A stretch of 15,562 nt of DNA from Phytoactinopolyspora endophytica (lineage in GTDB: Bacteria > Actinomycetota > Actinomycetes > Jiangellales > Jiangellaceae): contig NZ_ML142850.1 in NCBI RefSeq assembly GCF_004138495.1, positions 126,665 through 142,226 on the forward strand. Reading direction: 5' to 3'. The notes below the pieces were generated by a model. The model had not been told where the DNA came from. It ran no database searches and worked only from the letters and a program-made list of their open reading frames with translations. How positions within the stretch are numbered: the first letter of the stretch is position 1; each line of letters starts with the position of its first letter. Shown here in pieces: positions 1-6,178 of this stretch. A program made the position numbers and the translations under genes.

Positions 1-1
1 G

Positions 2-430
2 CTGATCGGGGAACTGGCACGCCGGGCCGGAACCACGGCGAAGACGTTGCGGTTCTACGAAGACGAGGGTTTGATCCCGGAGCCCGGCCGGACACCATCC
101 GGTTACCGCGACTACTCCCCCGAGGCCGTGAGCCGGGTGAGTTTCATCCACGACGCCCAGACCGCCGGCCTCGCGCTTCGCCAGATCCGTCAGATCCTCG
201 AGATCCGCGACGGTGGCCGGCCGCCATGCGAGCACGTGGGCGAGCTCATCGAGCAGCGGCTCGCCGAAGTCGCACACCGTATCGTCGAGCTCGAGCAGAC
301 CCGGGCCCGGCTCCAGGAACTGGCCCAGCGCACCAGGCAGCTCGATCCTTCCGAGTGCGACGGGTACTGCGACATCCTCCAGCCACCGGCCACGCCCGCC
401 GTACAATCGCCGCCGGCTCTCGACAGCTAG
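2..430 (+). CDS. MerR-family heavy-metal-responsive regulator (5' truncated by window edge)
   Basis: The reading frame is open from base 2, so the first codons lie outside the window. The visible protein begins with the MerR winged-helix signature (IGELARRAG, then TLRFYEDEGLIP and SGYRDYSPEAV), followed by a long dimerisation helix. Cysteines in the usual metal-sensor places are seen: one at the start of the long helix (PPCEHV, codon 227-229) and a C-terminal pair (SECDGYC, codons 356 and 368). In ZntR/CadR/PbrR/MerR-type proteins the equivalent residues bind metal, and the protein distorts promoter DNA to activate export or detoxification genes. The C-terminal pair is only three residues apart, tighter than the CueR or CadR loops. 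Its target genes are not visible; they may lie upstream. It converges with the Crp-like gene. Family assignment is firm, the metal is unknown. Confidence 0.9.
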   Translation: MIGELARRAGTTAKTLRFYEDEGLIPEPGRTPSGYRDYSPEAVSRVSFIHDAQTAGLALRQIRQILEIRDGGRPPCEHVGELIEQRLAEVAHRIVELEQTRARLQELAQRTRQLDPSECDGYCDILQPPATPAVQSPPALDS

Positions 431-454
431 TGCCCGCACCCGGACACCGGGGCA

Positions 455-480
455 GCCGAGCGTGTGCGCTCGTCCTCGGC
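455..480. terminator. GC-rich inverted repeats between convergent merR and crp-like genes
   Basis: Two mutually exclusive stems are visible in the 54-bp convergent gap: CGAGCG (457-462) with CGCTCG (467-472) around a TGTG loop, and an outer GCCGAG (455-460) with CTCGGC (475-480). No T tract follows. The position between two converging stop codons suggests a bidirectional terminator, as is common in high-GC actinobacteria. Confidence 0.45.
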
Positions 481-484
481 ACCC

Positions 485-1186
485 TTACTCGCCCGCTTCA
501 GCCTCCAGGGCCGCGGCGTCGAGCACGGTGATACGCCCGCGGGCCAGGCGCAACAGACCCTGTTCGGCGAACTCGCCCAGCACTTTGGTAGCTGTTTCGC
601 GGGAGGTCCCGACCAGGGCGGCCAACTGCTCGTGAGTCAGCGTGATCTGCTGACCCCGAGTCAATACCCCGGAACGTGGGCTGTCCTGTGCCAACGTGTG
701 CAGGGTGGAGGCGACGCGCTGCGGGACGCTCTTGAACACGCTCTCGGTCAGCCGTCGTTCCATCTCCGCCAGTCGCTGACCGAGGGTCGCGGCGATCCTG
801 CTGGCGATGCGCTGATCGGCCATCAAGAACTTGTGAACGTCCGCCTTGCTCATCACGCACACGACGGACTCGTCGATCGCCTCGGCGAAATTGTCGTACA
901 TCGACTGGCCAAGCAGCACCATCTCACCAAAGATCGTGCCCGGGGTGATGATGGCCGTGGTCAACGCCCGGCCGTCCTCCGATACTCGAAACACGCGTAT
1001 GCGACCGCGCTTCAGGATGAACAACGTCTCCACCGGGCTATGCGGGGAGAACAGGACCTCACCGGCCGTGTACGTCCGCATCGGGGCGTTGTCCGCGATG
1101 ACCTGCATCTCCTGATCCGACAGGTCACAGAAGATGTCCACCTCGGTCAAGCACCAGGTCTTGTCCAGCTCGGCTGCCCGTTCCAT
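485..1186 (-). CDS. Crp/Fnr-family transcriptional regulator
   Basis: Predicted 233-aa protein with an N-terminal cyclic-nucleotide-binding-type beta-barrel (about residues 20-135; AGEVLFSPHSPVETLFILKRG and FGEMVLLGQ), a dimer helix and a Crp-type HTH (about 180-217; LTHEQLAALVGTSRETATKVL). The ATG at 1186 is chosen because AGGAGA lies 9 nt upstream; the frame stays open to 1435 but that extension runs into the neighbouring membrane-protein gene. The phosphate-binding Arg-Ser pair of E. coli CRP, about ten residues after the Glu of FGE, is replaced by Asp-Asn, so classical cAMP binding is doubtful. Cysteines occur at 12, 20 and 110, but there is no Fnr-like N-terminal cluster motif. The ligand is unknown. 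The membrane-protein gene lies upstream on the same strand, 161 nt away, so co-transcription is possible but not certain. Confidence 0.92.
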   Translation of the reverse strand: MERAAELDKTWCLTEVDIFCDLSDQEMQVIADNAPMRTYTAGEVLFSPHSPVETLFILKRGRIRVFRVSEDGRALTTAIITPGTIFGEMVLLGQSMYDNFAEAIDESVVCVMSKADVHKFLMADQRIASRIAATLGQRLAEMERRLTESVFKSVPQRVASTLHTLAQDSPRSGVLTRGQQITLTHEQLAALVGTSRETATKVLGEFAEQGLLRLARGRITVLDAAALEAEAGE

Positions 1187-1347
1187 TTCGGTCGTCTCCT
1201 CGCGCCGGCCGGGCGCCCACGGCGGCGGACGCTCGCCCCATGGCTGCTTGTCAAGGGCATCGATCCCCTTAGCCAGACAATACGACACTGCGCGGCCTGA
1301 TTCACCGCCCTGTTGCAGCATGTCCATGAGGCGAGTCTTCCGGATCG

Positions 1348-1800
1348 TCAGCGCCGCTCCATGCGAGGCACGATCAGCAGGTACGTCACGGCGAGCAGCA
1401 GGCCGTAGAACAGATGCCCGACAAAGCTCTGCCACTGAGCGTCACCGATCTCAAAGATCATCTCGCTCATGCCGAGCCACGCCGGCATGATCCACAACGC
1501 GCCGATCAACCACCACGCGGCACCGTAGATCAGTCCGAGCACTGCTGCCGGACCGAGGTCTCCGATCCACCTGAAGAACAGCAACACGAAGATCGCGCCG
1601 AACAGCGCGGAGTTGAATAGGTGGACGAGCCACCCCACGCCGGTCGAATCACTGCCGATCAGATCCGCGACCATGGGCAACATGCCCATCGCCTGCATCA
1701 AGATGCCGAACCCTACGCCGCCCACAAGGCCACCAGCGATACCGGCGGCCACGCGAGTCGGCAAGCTGACGGTACTGGATGCTGCTTGTGCGTTTTCCAT
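1348..1800 (-). CDS. Four-helix membrane protein of unknown function
   Basis: A 150-aa protein made mostly of hydrophobic helices, roughly residues 15-45 (glycine-rich, ending MGMLPMVADL), 56-78 (WLVHLFNSALFGAIFVLLFF), 84-108 and 125-145, with short polar links. ATG at 1800 is preferred over an adjacent GTG at 1803 because AAGGAGG sits 7 nt upstream of the ATG. No catalytic motif or signal peptide is visible, and I do not recognise a named family with confidence. Conserved-looking Trp/His residues (GVGWLVHL, GHLFYGL) and paired helices suggest an integral membrane protein with an internal repeat, but that is only an impression. It lies between an MmcQ-like gene and the Crp-like gene on the same strand, so it may be a target of the latter. 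Confidence 0.8.
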   Translation of the reverse strand: MENAQAASSTVSLPTRVAAGIAGGLVGGVGFGILMQAMGMLPMVADLIGSDSTGVGWLVHLFNSALFGAIFVLLFFRWIGDLGPAAVLGLIYGAAWWLIGALWIMPAWLGMSEMIFEIGDAQWQSFVGHLFYGLLLAVTYLLIVPRMERR

Positions 1801-1956
1801 CACCGAACCTCCTTATTACTCGTCAACCCGTGTTCCGCCGCAGACCATACGGCGCCCACGTCCTCGGATTCGGTGATCCAGCACACACAACGGGGTACCC
1901 GCTCACACGAGCCACGCAGGAATTAGTGGCCCGCTGAACCACACGCGGCGCGCTCG

Positions 1957-2307
1957 CTATATGGGCAGGCGTTCGCCGTGCGACTCGACCAGGGCCTCCG
2001 GAGCTGTGAGCCGCCACGCCTCGAAGACCAGCTCTGCCAGCTCGTCGAGCTCGATGCCGTCAAGATGGACCACGACCCACCCGAACTGTCCGGCCGTGAA
2101 CTGGATCTCGAACACCTCCGGACGTTCTGCGACCAGAGCGAGTTGTTCCGCCAAGGGCTGCTTCAGCCCGACCGTCTGCGTCGCCTCCCACAGAAAGCCG
2201 AAGCTCTTGTCGTGAACCTTGAACGTGGTGTAGTTCGCCGACGCCAGACGTCGCACGTCGGGAAGCCGGTCGATCATCTCGAGGAACTCATCAATCGATG
2301 CCGCCAT
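1957..2307 (-). CDS. MmcQ/YjbR-like (DUF419-type) protein
   Basis: The 116-aa product carries the family layout: an N-terminal helix (SIDEFLEMIDRLPDV), a strand TTFKVHDKSFGFLWE, then LAEQLALVAERPEVFEI and a C-terminal segment GQFGWVVVHLDGIELDELAELVFEAWRLTAP. YjbR-type proteins adopt a CyaY-like alpha/beta fold and are often annotated as DNA-binding, but the biochemical role is not settled. ATG at 2307 gives the usual length for the family (about 115-120 aa). The frame is open to an ATG at 2463, but the extra 52 residues do not look conserved. No strong ribosome-binding site precedes 2307 (GGCTGG is the best), so the start is uncertain. It is divergent from the UPF0104 membrane protein. Confidence 0.85.
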   Translation of the reverse strand: MAASIDEFLEMIDRLPDVRRLASANYTTFKVHDKSFGFLWEATQTVGLKQPLAEQLALVAERPEVFEIQFTAGQFGWVVVHLDGIELDELAELVFEAWRLTAPEALVESHGERLPI

Positions 2308-2441
2308 ATGCACATCGAACCAGCCTGCGCCCAGATTGGCGAGAAGCTCATTAGACCGGGCATCCCTGATCGAGCGCCCGGAACTGCCCGGCGTCGCCGC
2401 CCTCGCCGATCGGAGCCAGTCGCGTGCCATGTCGACATCTG

Positions 2442-2455
2442 CTGTATACCTACAG
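2442..2455. promoter_or_regulatory. Operator/promoter-like dyad in the mmcQ-like/UPF0104 divergent gap
   Basis: CTGTA and TACAG flank TACC, inside an AT-rich patch (CTGTATACCTACAG) that stands out from the GC-rich surroundings. A wider imperfect repeat, ATCTG...CAGAT, shares the patch. It lies about 40 bp before the GTG of the membrane-protein gene and 135 bp before the chosen mmcQ-like start. It could be a -10 region (TAGGTA or TATACA on the minus strand) or an operator. No matching -35 was found. Confidence 0.25.
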
Positions 2456-2494
2456 ATCAGCATGCGTACGGAATAGACCGGGCATCATGCCGAT

Positions 2495-3646
2495 GTGGCG
2501 ATCGACAGCGCTGCCTCTCGAGCTCGGCGGGGCATAGGTACCCGCGGCGGGTCCTGGCGCCACGTCGCCATTCCCCTGGCGTTGGCCGCTCTGCTCATCG
2601 TGGCCAGCGTGACTGTACTCCCGGCCGCGGCGCCCCGGCTCAAGGAGGCCATGCGCCAGAATCCCGCGGCGCCGCTGCTGGTGACGGCGTGCTGGCTGCT
2701 CGCGACGTCCGCATTCGTCACCGGCAAGAGGATCGTCGCGGCAGGTCACCTGACCTGGGCGGACACAATCGCCGCACACATCGGCGGAACCGTGGCCAAC
2801 AGGGTCGTACCAGCAGGTGCGGGAGCCGCCGGCGTCTTCCTCGCCGCACTACGCCGAGGTGGCGCGTCCACCGCCTCAGCGGTTGGCATGGTCGCTTTGT
2901 GGGCCGCCGCCGGCGGTCTCGCGCACGCCGCTGGATTCCTGTTCGGTGTGGCGTGGCTACGCGGTGGTGCGTCGGCGGTAGCCCTCGTCGTCCTGGTGAC
3001 CTGTGCGGTGATCACGGCGGCAATCGTGGTGTCCAGACGTCGCGGCACGGCGGCCATGGCCCTCTCAGTCCGATGGCGAACGTCTGGCCGTACATCCAGG
3101 CCACCCGTGCCCCTCTCCCGGACTGCGCGCGGGCGGGCGGCTCGGAATCGCCTCCGCCACGCAGCGTCGGTGATCCACGACGTCCTCGCGCAGGCTCGTG
3201 CCCATCCGGCGATAGCGGTGGCCGCCGTCGCCGCTCAGCTCGTGGCCGTGACGTGCCTGGCCATCGGTTTTGCAGCGGCGACGGCGGTCTTGGGCGTACC
3301 GGTGACGGCTACCGCCAGTATCGCCGCCTACCTGACGGGGACAGCCCTGTCGGCGACCACGCCCACGCCTGCGGGAATCGGATCCGCGGAGACAGCGCTG
3401 GTCGCAGCGCTCGTCGTCGCTGGTGCAACCGTCAGTGAGGCCCTGCCGGCCGTGTTGCTGTTTCGCGCCGTGATTCTGCTGGCGCCGGTCGCCGCGGCAG
3501 CGCTGATCGCGGGCAGCCGGCTACTCCGATCGGCTACTGCCCTCGTCACGCGGGGTCGCGGCCGACGCGTCGCTGTCGAAGCCGTCAAGAGTGGCCTCGT
3601 CGTCGCCGAGACCAGCCATCGGGCCCCGCCCGTCACCCAGCTCTGA
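2495..3646 (+). CDS. UPF0104 / lysylphosphatidylglycerol-synthase-TM-domain family membrane protein
   Basis: A 383-aa polytopic membrane protein. After a basic N-terminus, hydrophobic segments run from about residues 24-45 through to 340. A basic, Arg-rich hydrophilic loop (about 185-220) splits the two membrane halves. The near C-terminal motif TPTPAGIGSAETALVAAL followed by AVLLFRAVILLAP matches the PF03706 signature (usually PTPGGxGxxE...R). Members include the flippase half of MprF and proteins proposed to move lipids or polyprenyl-linked glycolipids. No aminoacyl-transferase domain is attached, so lysyl-PG synthesis is not implied. The GTG at 2495 is the earliest start leaving the first helix intact; no clear Shine-Dalgarno sequence is seen. 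The end is followed within 25 bp by a palindrome that may terminate transcription. Confidence 0.85.
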   Translation: MAIDSAASRARRGIGTRGGSWRHVAIPLALAALLIVASVTVLPAAAPRLKEAMRQNPAAPLLVTACWLLATSAFVTGKRIVAAGHLTWADTIAAHIGGTVANRVVPAGAGAAGVFLAALRRGGASTASAVGMVALWAAAGGLAHAAGFLFGVAWLRGGASAVALVVLVTCAVITAAIVVSRRRGTAAMALSVRWRTSGRTSRPPVPLSRTARGRAARNRLRHAASVIHDVLAQARAHPAIAVAAVAAQLVAVTCLAIGFAAATAVLGVPVTATASIAAYLTGTALSATTPTPAGIGSAETALVAALVVAGATVSEALPAVLLFRAVILLAPVAAAALIAGSRLLRSATALVTRGRGRRVAVEAVKSGLVVAETSHRAPPVTQL

Positions 3647-3667
3647 TGATCGGCACCGCAGCACGAA

Positions 3668-3682
3668 TCCGGCCCGGCCGGA
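3668..3682 (+). terminator. Palindrome downstream of the UPF0104 gene
   Basis: TCCGGCC and GGCCGGA flank a single C, so as RNA a 6-bp stem with a 3-nt loop can form. It starts 22 nt after the stop codon and precedes the iron-regulated promoter. There is no T tract, so this is a weak terminator candidate. Confidence 0.35.
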
Positions 3683-3708
3683 CGCCCCAAGCAGGCGCCA
3701 CGTATTGC

Positions 3709-3727
3709 TTAGGTTAGTCTAACCTTA
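3709..3727 (+). promoter_or_regulatory. IdeR/DtxR iron box
   Basis: TTAGGTTAGTCTAACCTTA matches the 19-bp consensus TTAGGTTAGSCTAACCTAA at 17 positions. Its core AGGTTAG-T-CTAACCT is a perfect 7+1+7 dyad. In actinobacteria, Fe(II)-loaded IdeR/DmdR/DtxR binds such sites and represses iron-uptake genes. The last base of the box is the first base of the ATG of the siderophore-binding lipoprotein, so repression when iron is replete is the straightforward prediction. Confidence 0.93.
3715..3720 (+). promoter_or_regulatory. Predicted -10 element inside the iron box (leaderless transcript)
   Basis: TAGTCT fits the actinobacterial TANNNT -10 pattern and ends 6 nt before the ATG at 3727, so the transcript would start at or next to the start codon. 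There is no room for a Shine-Dalgarno sequence, because the iron box fills the space. No good -35 hexamer is seen near 3691-3697. Confidence 0.5.
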
Positions 3728-4767
3728 TGACCAAGATTCGAAGCATTCGTGCCGTCGTCGTTCCTCTCGTCACCGCGTCGGCCGTCGTGGGACTCACCGC
3801 ATGCGGTTCCTCCGATGACGATGCCGGTTCCAGCGAAGCGTCGGAAACCGACGGCGGCGGGACTTCGAACACCGCATCGGAGACCGAGTCCGGGACTCTC
3901 GACGAGCCGGTCACCATCGAGCATATCTACGGCAGCACCGAGATCGACCAGGTGCCGGAGCGGATCGTCACCATCGACCAGCAATGGACCGACACCATGC
4001 TCGCCATGGGGATCGAACCCGTGGGCTACACGGTCGACCAGTACATGCCCGAGTCCCGCGTGCCATGGCAGGACCTACCGGCCGACGCGGAAGGGCTCTC
4101 CCTCACCGACGGGCTCCCCGTCGAGCAGATCGCCTCGCTCCAGCCCGACCTCATCGTCGGCGCGCACTCGATCACCGACGAGCGAATCTACGAGCAGCTG
4201 TCCGGCATCGCGCCCACCATCCCCCTCCTCGACGATCGTGAGGTCACGCCGTGGCAGGACATCGCCCACGTCGCCGGCGAGGTCCTCGCCGATCCCGGAG
4301 GCGCCGAGGAGGTCATCAGCTCCGTCGACGATCAGGTCTCCGCGACGGCCGAGGAGCTGCCCGGTCTCGAGGGCAAGACGTTCGCCCTGGCGCAGTACGT
4401 CGTCGGGGACACGATGTACATCGTGGCTGACGAGGAGGACGGTTCGACCGTCTTCTTCGAGCAGCTCGGCATGGACATGTTCCCGCCTGTGCGCAGCGAA
4501 GGCGAGACGACCGGGGAGCCACGGGTGAACGTCAGCACCGAGCGAGCGGACCTGCTCGAGGCCGATCTGGTGACCTTCCTGGTCAACGGCGGCGACGAGA
4601 GCGACCTCGCCGACATCTCGGGCTTCGACCAGCTTCCGGGCACGGTCGCGGTCCTCGACTACCCCACGGTCGCCGGGCTGAACGCCCCCACTCCCCTGTC
4701 AATCCCGCACGCGCTGGAGCAGCTCCGCCCCTACCTGGCGGATGCGGCCGGCGCGAGCAACGCATAG
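3727..4767 (+). CDS. Iron-siderophore ABC transporter substrate-binding lipoprotein
   Basis: A 346-aa lipoprotein. A basic N-terminus and hydrophobic core end in the lipobox LTAC with the lipidated Cys at 26, then an acidic Ser/Gly/Asp linker to about residue 58. The mature part follows the FepB/FhuD-type (PF01497) layout: VPERIVTIDQQWTDTMLAMGIEPVGYT, LPVEQIASLQPDLIVGAHS, an inter-lobe helix near WQDIAHVAGEVL, and a C-terminal lobe ending HALEQLRPYL. It would capture ferric siderophore at the outer face of the membrane and pass it to an ABC permease. No permease or ATPase gene is adjacent, so it must work with transporter parts encoded elsewhere. Regulation by iron is indicated by the iron box overlapping its start. 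The ATG at 3727 is well supported by the position of the signal peptide. The siderophore type cannot be read from sequence. Confidence 0.93.
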   Translation: MTKIRSIRAVVVPLVTASAVVGLTACGSSDDDAGSSEASETDGGGTSNTASETESGTLDEPVTIEHIYGSTEIDQVPERIVTIDQQWTDTMLAMGIEPVGYTVDQYMPESRVPWQDLPADAEGLSLTDGLPVEQIASLQPDLIVGAHSITDERIYEQLSGIAPTIPLLDDREVTPWQDIAHVAGEVLADPGGAEEVISSVDDQVSATAEELPGLEGKTFALAQYVVGDTMYIVADEEDGSTVFFEQLGMDMFPPVRSEGETTGEPRVNVSTERADLLEADLVTFLVNGGDESDLADISGFDQLPGTVAVLDYPTVAGLNAPTPLSIPHALEQLRPYLADAAGASNA

Positions 4768-4768
4768 C

Positions 4769-4800
4769 GGGCCCGTGTCAGCCCGGGTCGCGGCGGGCCC
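4769..4800. terminator. Inverted repeat between convergent genes
   Basis: GGGCCCG (4769-4775) and CGGGCCC (4794-4800) form a perfect 7-bp stem around an 18-nt loop that itself contains CCCGGG. It starts directly after the TAG of the lipoprotein gene and ends 11 bp before the stop of the aldo/keto reductase gene, as expected for a shared terminator. There is no T tract. Confidence 0.45.
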
Positions 4801-4811
4801 ATGCGCAGCGT

Positions 4812-5855
4812 TCATCCGGTGAAGACGTCGTGCACGGCGTCGGTCTGATCGCGTGTCAAAGCGGTGGTCCCGGCTCGCGTGTTGGCTTCCAGCTGGTCGA
4901 TCGTCGAGCTGGACGGGATCTGTGGCCCCATGCCAGGAAGGGTGAGGATGTACGCCAGCACCATCGTGCTGATCGGCACCCGCCACAGGCGGGCGAGCTC
5001 GGCCAGCCGACGCACCTTCTTCAGGTTCTCCGCGGTAGCCACCCCGTCCAGGAGTCCTTCGTCATACAGCCGGTCGCCGGGCCCCGCGGCGGCCGGGTCG
5101 AGGTAGCGATCGGTCAGAAGCCCCTGTGCGAGCGGCGAATACGGGACGAACGCGATCCCCTCCCCGGCACTCAGCTCGAGTACCCCCGGCCTCGTCTCCC
5201 CGTTGAGCGGATCGTAACGGTTCTGCACGGCGACCGGCCGCACCCGCCGAGACAGCGTGCCGGCAACGTCCAGATACGCACTCAGCTGGCCATGTTCGAC
5301 GTTGGAGACGGCGAGATAGTTCACCAGCCCCTGACTGATCAGGTCCTCCACTGTCTCCAGACTCTCGGCCACGGGGACATGATCATCGAAGCCGTGAAAC
5401 CACAACAGATCGATGTAGTCGGTCTGCATCCGCGCCAACGACGCCTTCACCGACTGGATGATCTGCAACCGGGAAAGCCCGGAATGGTTCGGGGTGGTCC
5501 CATCCATCCCGCCGAACGTCTTGGTCGCCAACACGACGTCACGACGCCGGCCCGGATGCCGCGCAAGCCACTGGCCGATGACGCGTTCTGAGTTTCCCGA
5601 AGCCGCGTTGTAGCGGTTCGCGGTATCCCAGAGGGTCACGCCGAGCTCGGCAGCGCGATCGAGCAGTGCCAGCGCGTCCTCCTCCCCGACGCGTGCGCCG
5701 TCGCCGGTGCCGGGATAGCCGAACTTCCACGTGCCCAACCCGATCGCCGATGCGCGCAGGCCACTGGCACCGACATAGCGATACGGCATGCCGCGGTATT
5801 CGTCGGCGCGAAACGGGACGTTGTACAGCTGCGGGTCCGGAGTCAGATCATCCAT
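4812..5855 (-). CDS. Aldo/keto reductase
   Basis: A 347-aa NAD(P)H-dependent oxidoreductase of the AKR TIM-barrel superfamily. The catalytic tetrad is visible as Asp77 and Tyr82 (LWDTANRYN), Lys112 (VVLATKTFGG) and His154 (DLLWFHGFDD). The cofactor-binding end is seen in FVPYSPLAQGLL and, near the C-terminus, IPSSSTIDQLEANTRA. The N-terminal segment MPYRYVGASGLRASAIGLGTWKFG is typical of the potassium-channel-beta/YghZ-like branch. The ATG at 5855 is chosen because GGGAA precedes it and an extension of about 22 residues before MPYRYVG is usual; an ATG at 5882 is in frame but lacks a ribosome-binding site. The substrate is unknown. The gene appears to be a single transcription unit divergent from the SurA-like lipoprotein gene. 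Confidence 0.93.
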   Translation of the reverse strand: MDDLTPDPQLYNVPFRADEYRGMPYRYVGASGLRASAIGLGTWKFGYPGTGDGARVGEEDALALLDRAAELGVTLWDTANRYNAASGNSERVIGQWLARHPGRRRDVVLATKTFGGMDGTTPNHSGLSRLQIIQSVKASLARMQTDYIDLLWFHGFDDHVPVAESLETVEDLISQGLVNYLAVSNVEHGQLSAYLDVAGTLSRRVRPVAVQNRYDPLNGETRPGVLELSAGEGIAFVPYSPLAQGLLTDRYLDPAAAGPGDRLYDEGLLDGVATAENLKKVRRLAELARLWRVPISTMVLAYILTLPGMGPQIPSSSTIDQLEANTRAGTTALTRDQTDAVHDVFTG

Positions 5856-6091
5856 CACGTGTTCCCAGGTCAGGTTTGGCATGGCGGGCAGGTCAGCAGG
5901 AGAAGACGTGCACGGCAGGCACTGTACCGGCGATCTGGCGCAAGGTGTCCAGCGCCGCGGCGTCGGGGCCGATCAAGCGCACCGCCGAGCACTACACGCA
6001 CGTTGCCCCACCGCCACGGAGGGAAAAGCCCACCCTGCCGCGAATGAAAAAACCAACCATTTCACGATACCTACCGGATGGAGAGTTTCTT
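5856..6091. other. Divergent intergenic region with an AT-rich patch
   Basis: This region, between the aldo/keto reductase start and the small ORF before the SurA-like gene, holds no convincing gene of its own. The part near the reductase is GC-rich. From about 6043 (AATGAAAAAACC) to 6110 it becomes clearly AT-rich and probably carries the promoter for the rightward genes, but no convincing -35/-10 pair could be assigned. Confidence 0.4.
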
Positions 6092-6178
6092 ATGACGCAA
6101 CATGGCAACTCTCGAAGTCGCTGTGTTAGCGTGGCCGGGGTGACAAACCGCGTCAGGAAAGGCCCCTTTTGTGAATAA
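6092..6178 (+). CDS. Possible 28-aa leader/small ORF overlapping the SurA-like gene
   Basis: ATG at 6092 is preceded by GGAGAG (6080-6085) at a 6-nt spacing, a good ribosome-binding site. The frame reads MTQHGNSRSRCVSVAG onward and ends at TAA 6176-6178. Its last codons overlap the GTG start (6171) of the lipoprotein gene in another frame by 8 nt (GTGAATAA), an arrangement that would permit translational coupling. The peptide is basic with two Cys and has no recognised motif. It may be a real coupled leader or a chance ORF; the lipoprotein also has its own ribosome-binding site. Confidence 0.35.
   Translation: MTQHGNSRSRCVSVAGVTNRVRKGPFCE

Noticed and set aside
1249..1254. TTGACA on the minus strand upstream of the Crp-like gene, as a -35 element
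   Set aside because: No TANNNT-like -10 at 16-19 bp; the following sequence is GC-rich.
464..1300. Long plus-strand ORF antisense to the Crp-like gene
   Set aside because: Low-complexity composition without family motifs; it mirrors the real minus-strand gene, as expected at high GC.
2308..2463. 52-residue N-terminal extension of the MmcQ-like protein to an ATG at 2463
   Set aside because: The extension does not look like the family, would cover the likely divergent promoter region and gives an atypical length.
1978..3438. 486-codon plus-strand ORF across the mmcQ-like gene and the UPF0104 gene
   Set aside because: It is antisense to one convincing gene and out of frame with another; the translation is Arg/Gly-rich and has no domain.
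6104..6132. GGCAAC/TAGCGT as a promoter directly upstream of the SurA-like gene
   Set aside because: The -35 does not match a housekeeping or clear ECF consensus, so the pair is too weak to list.
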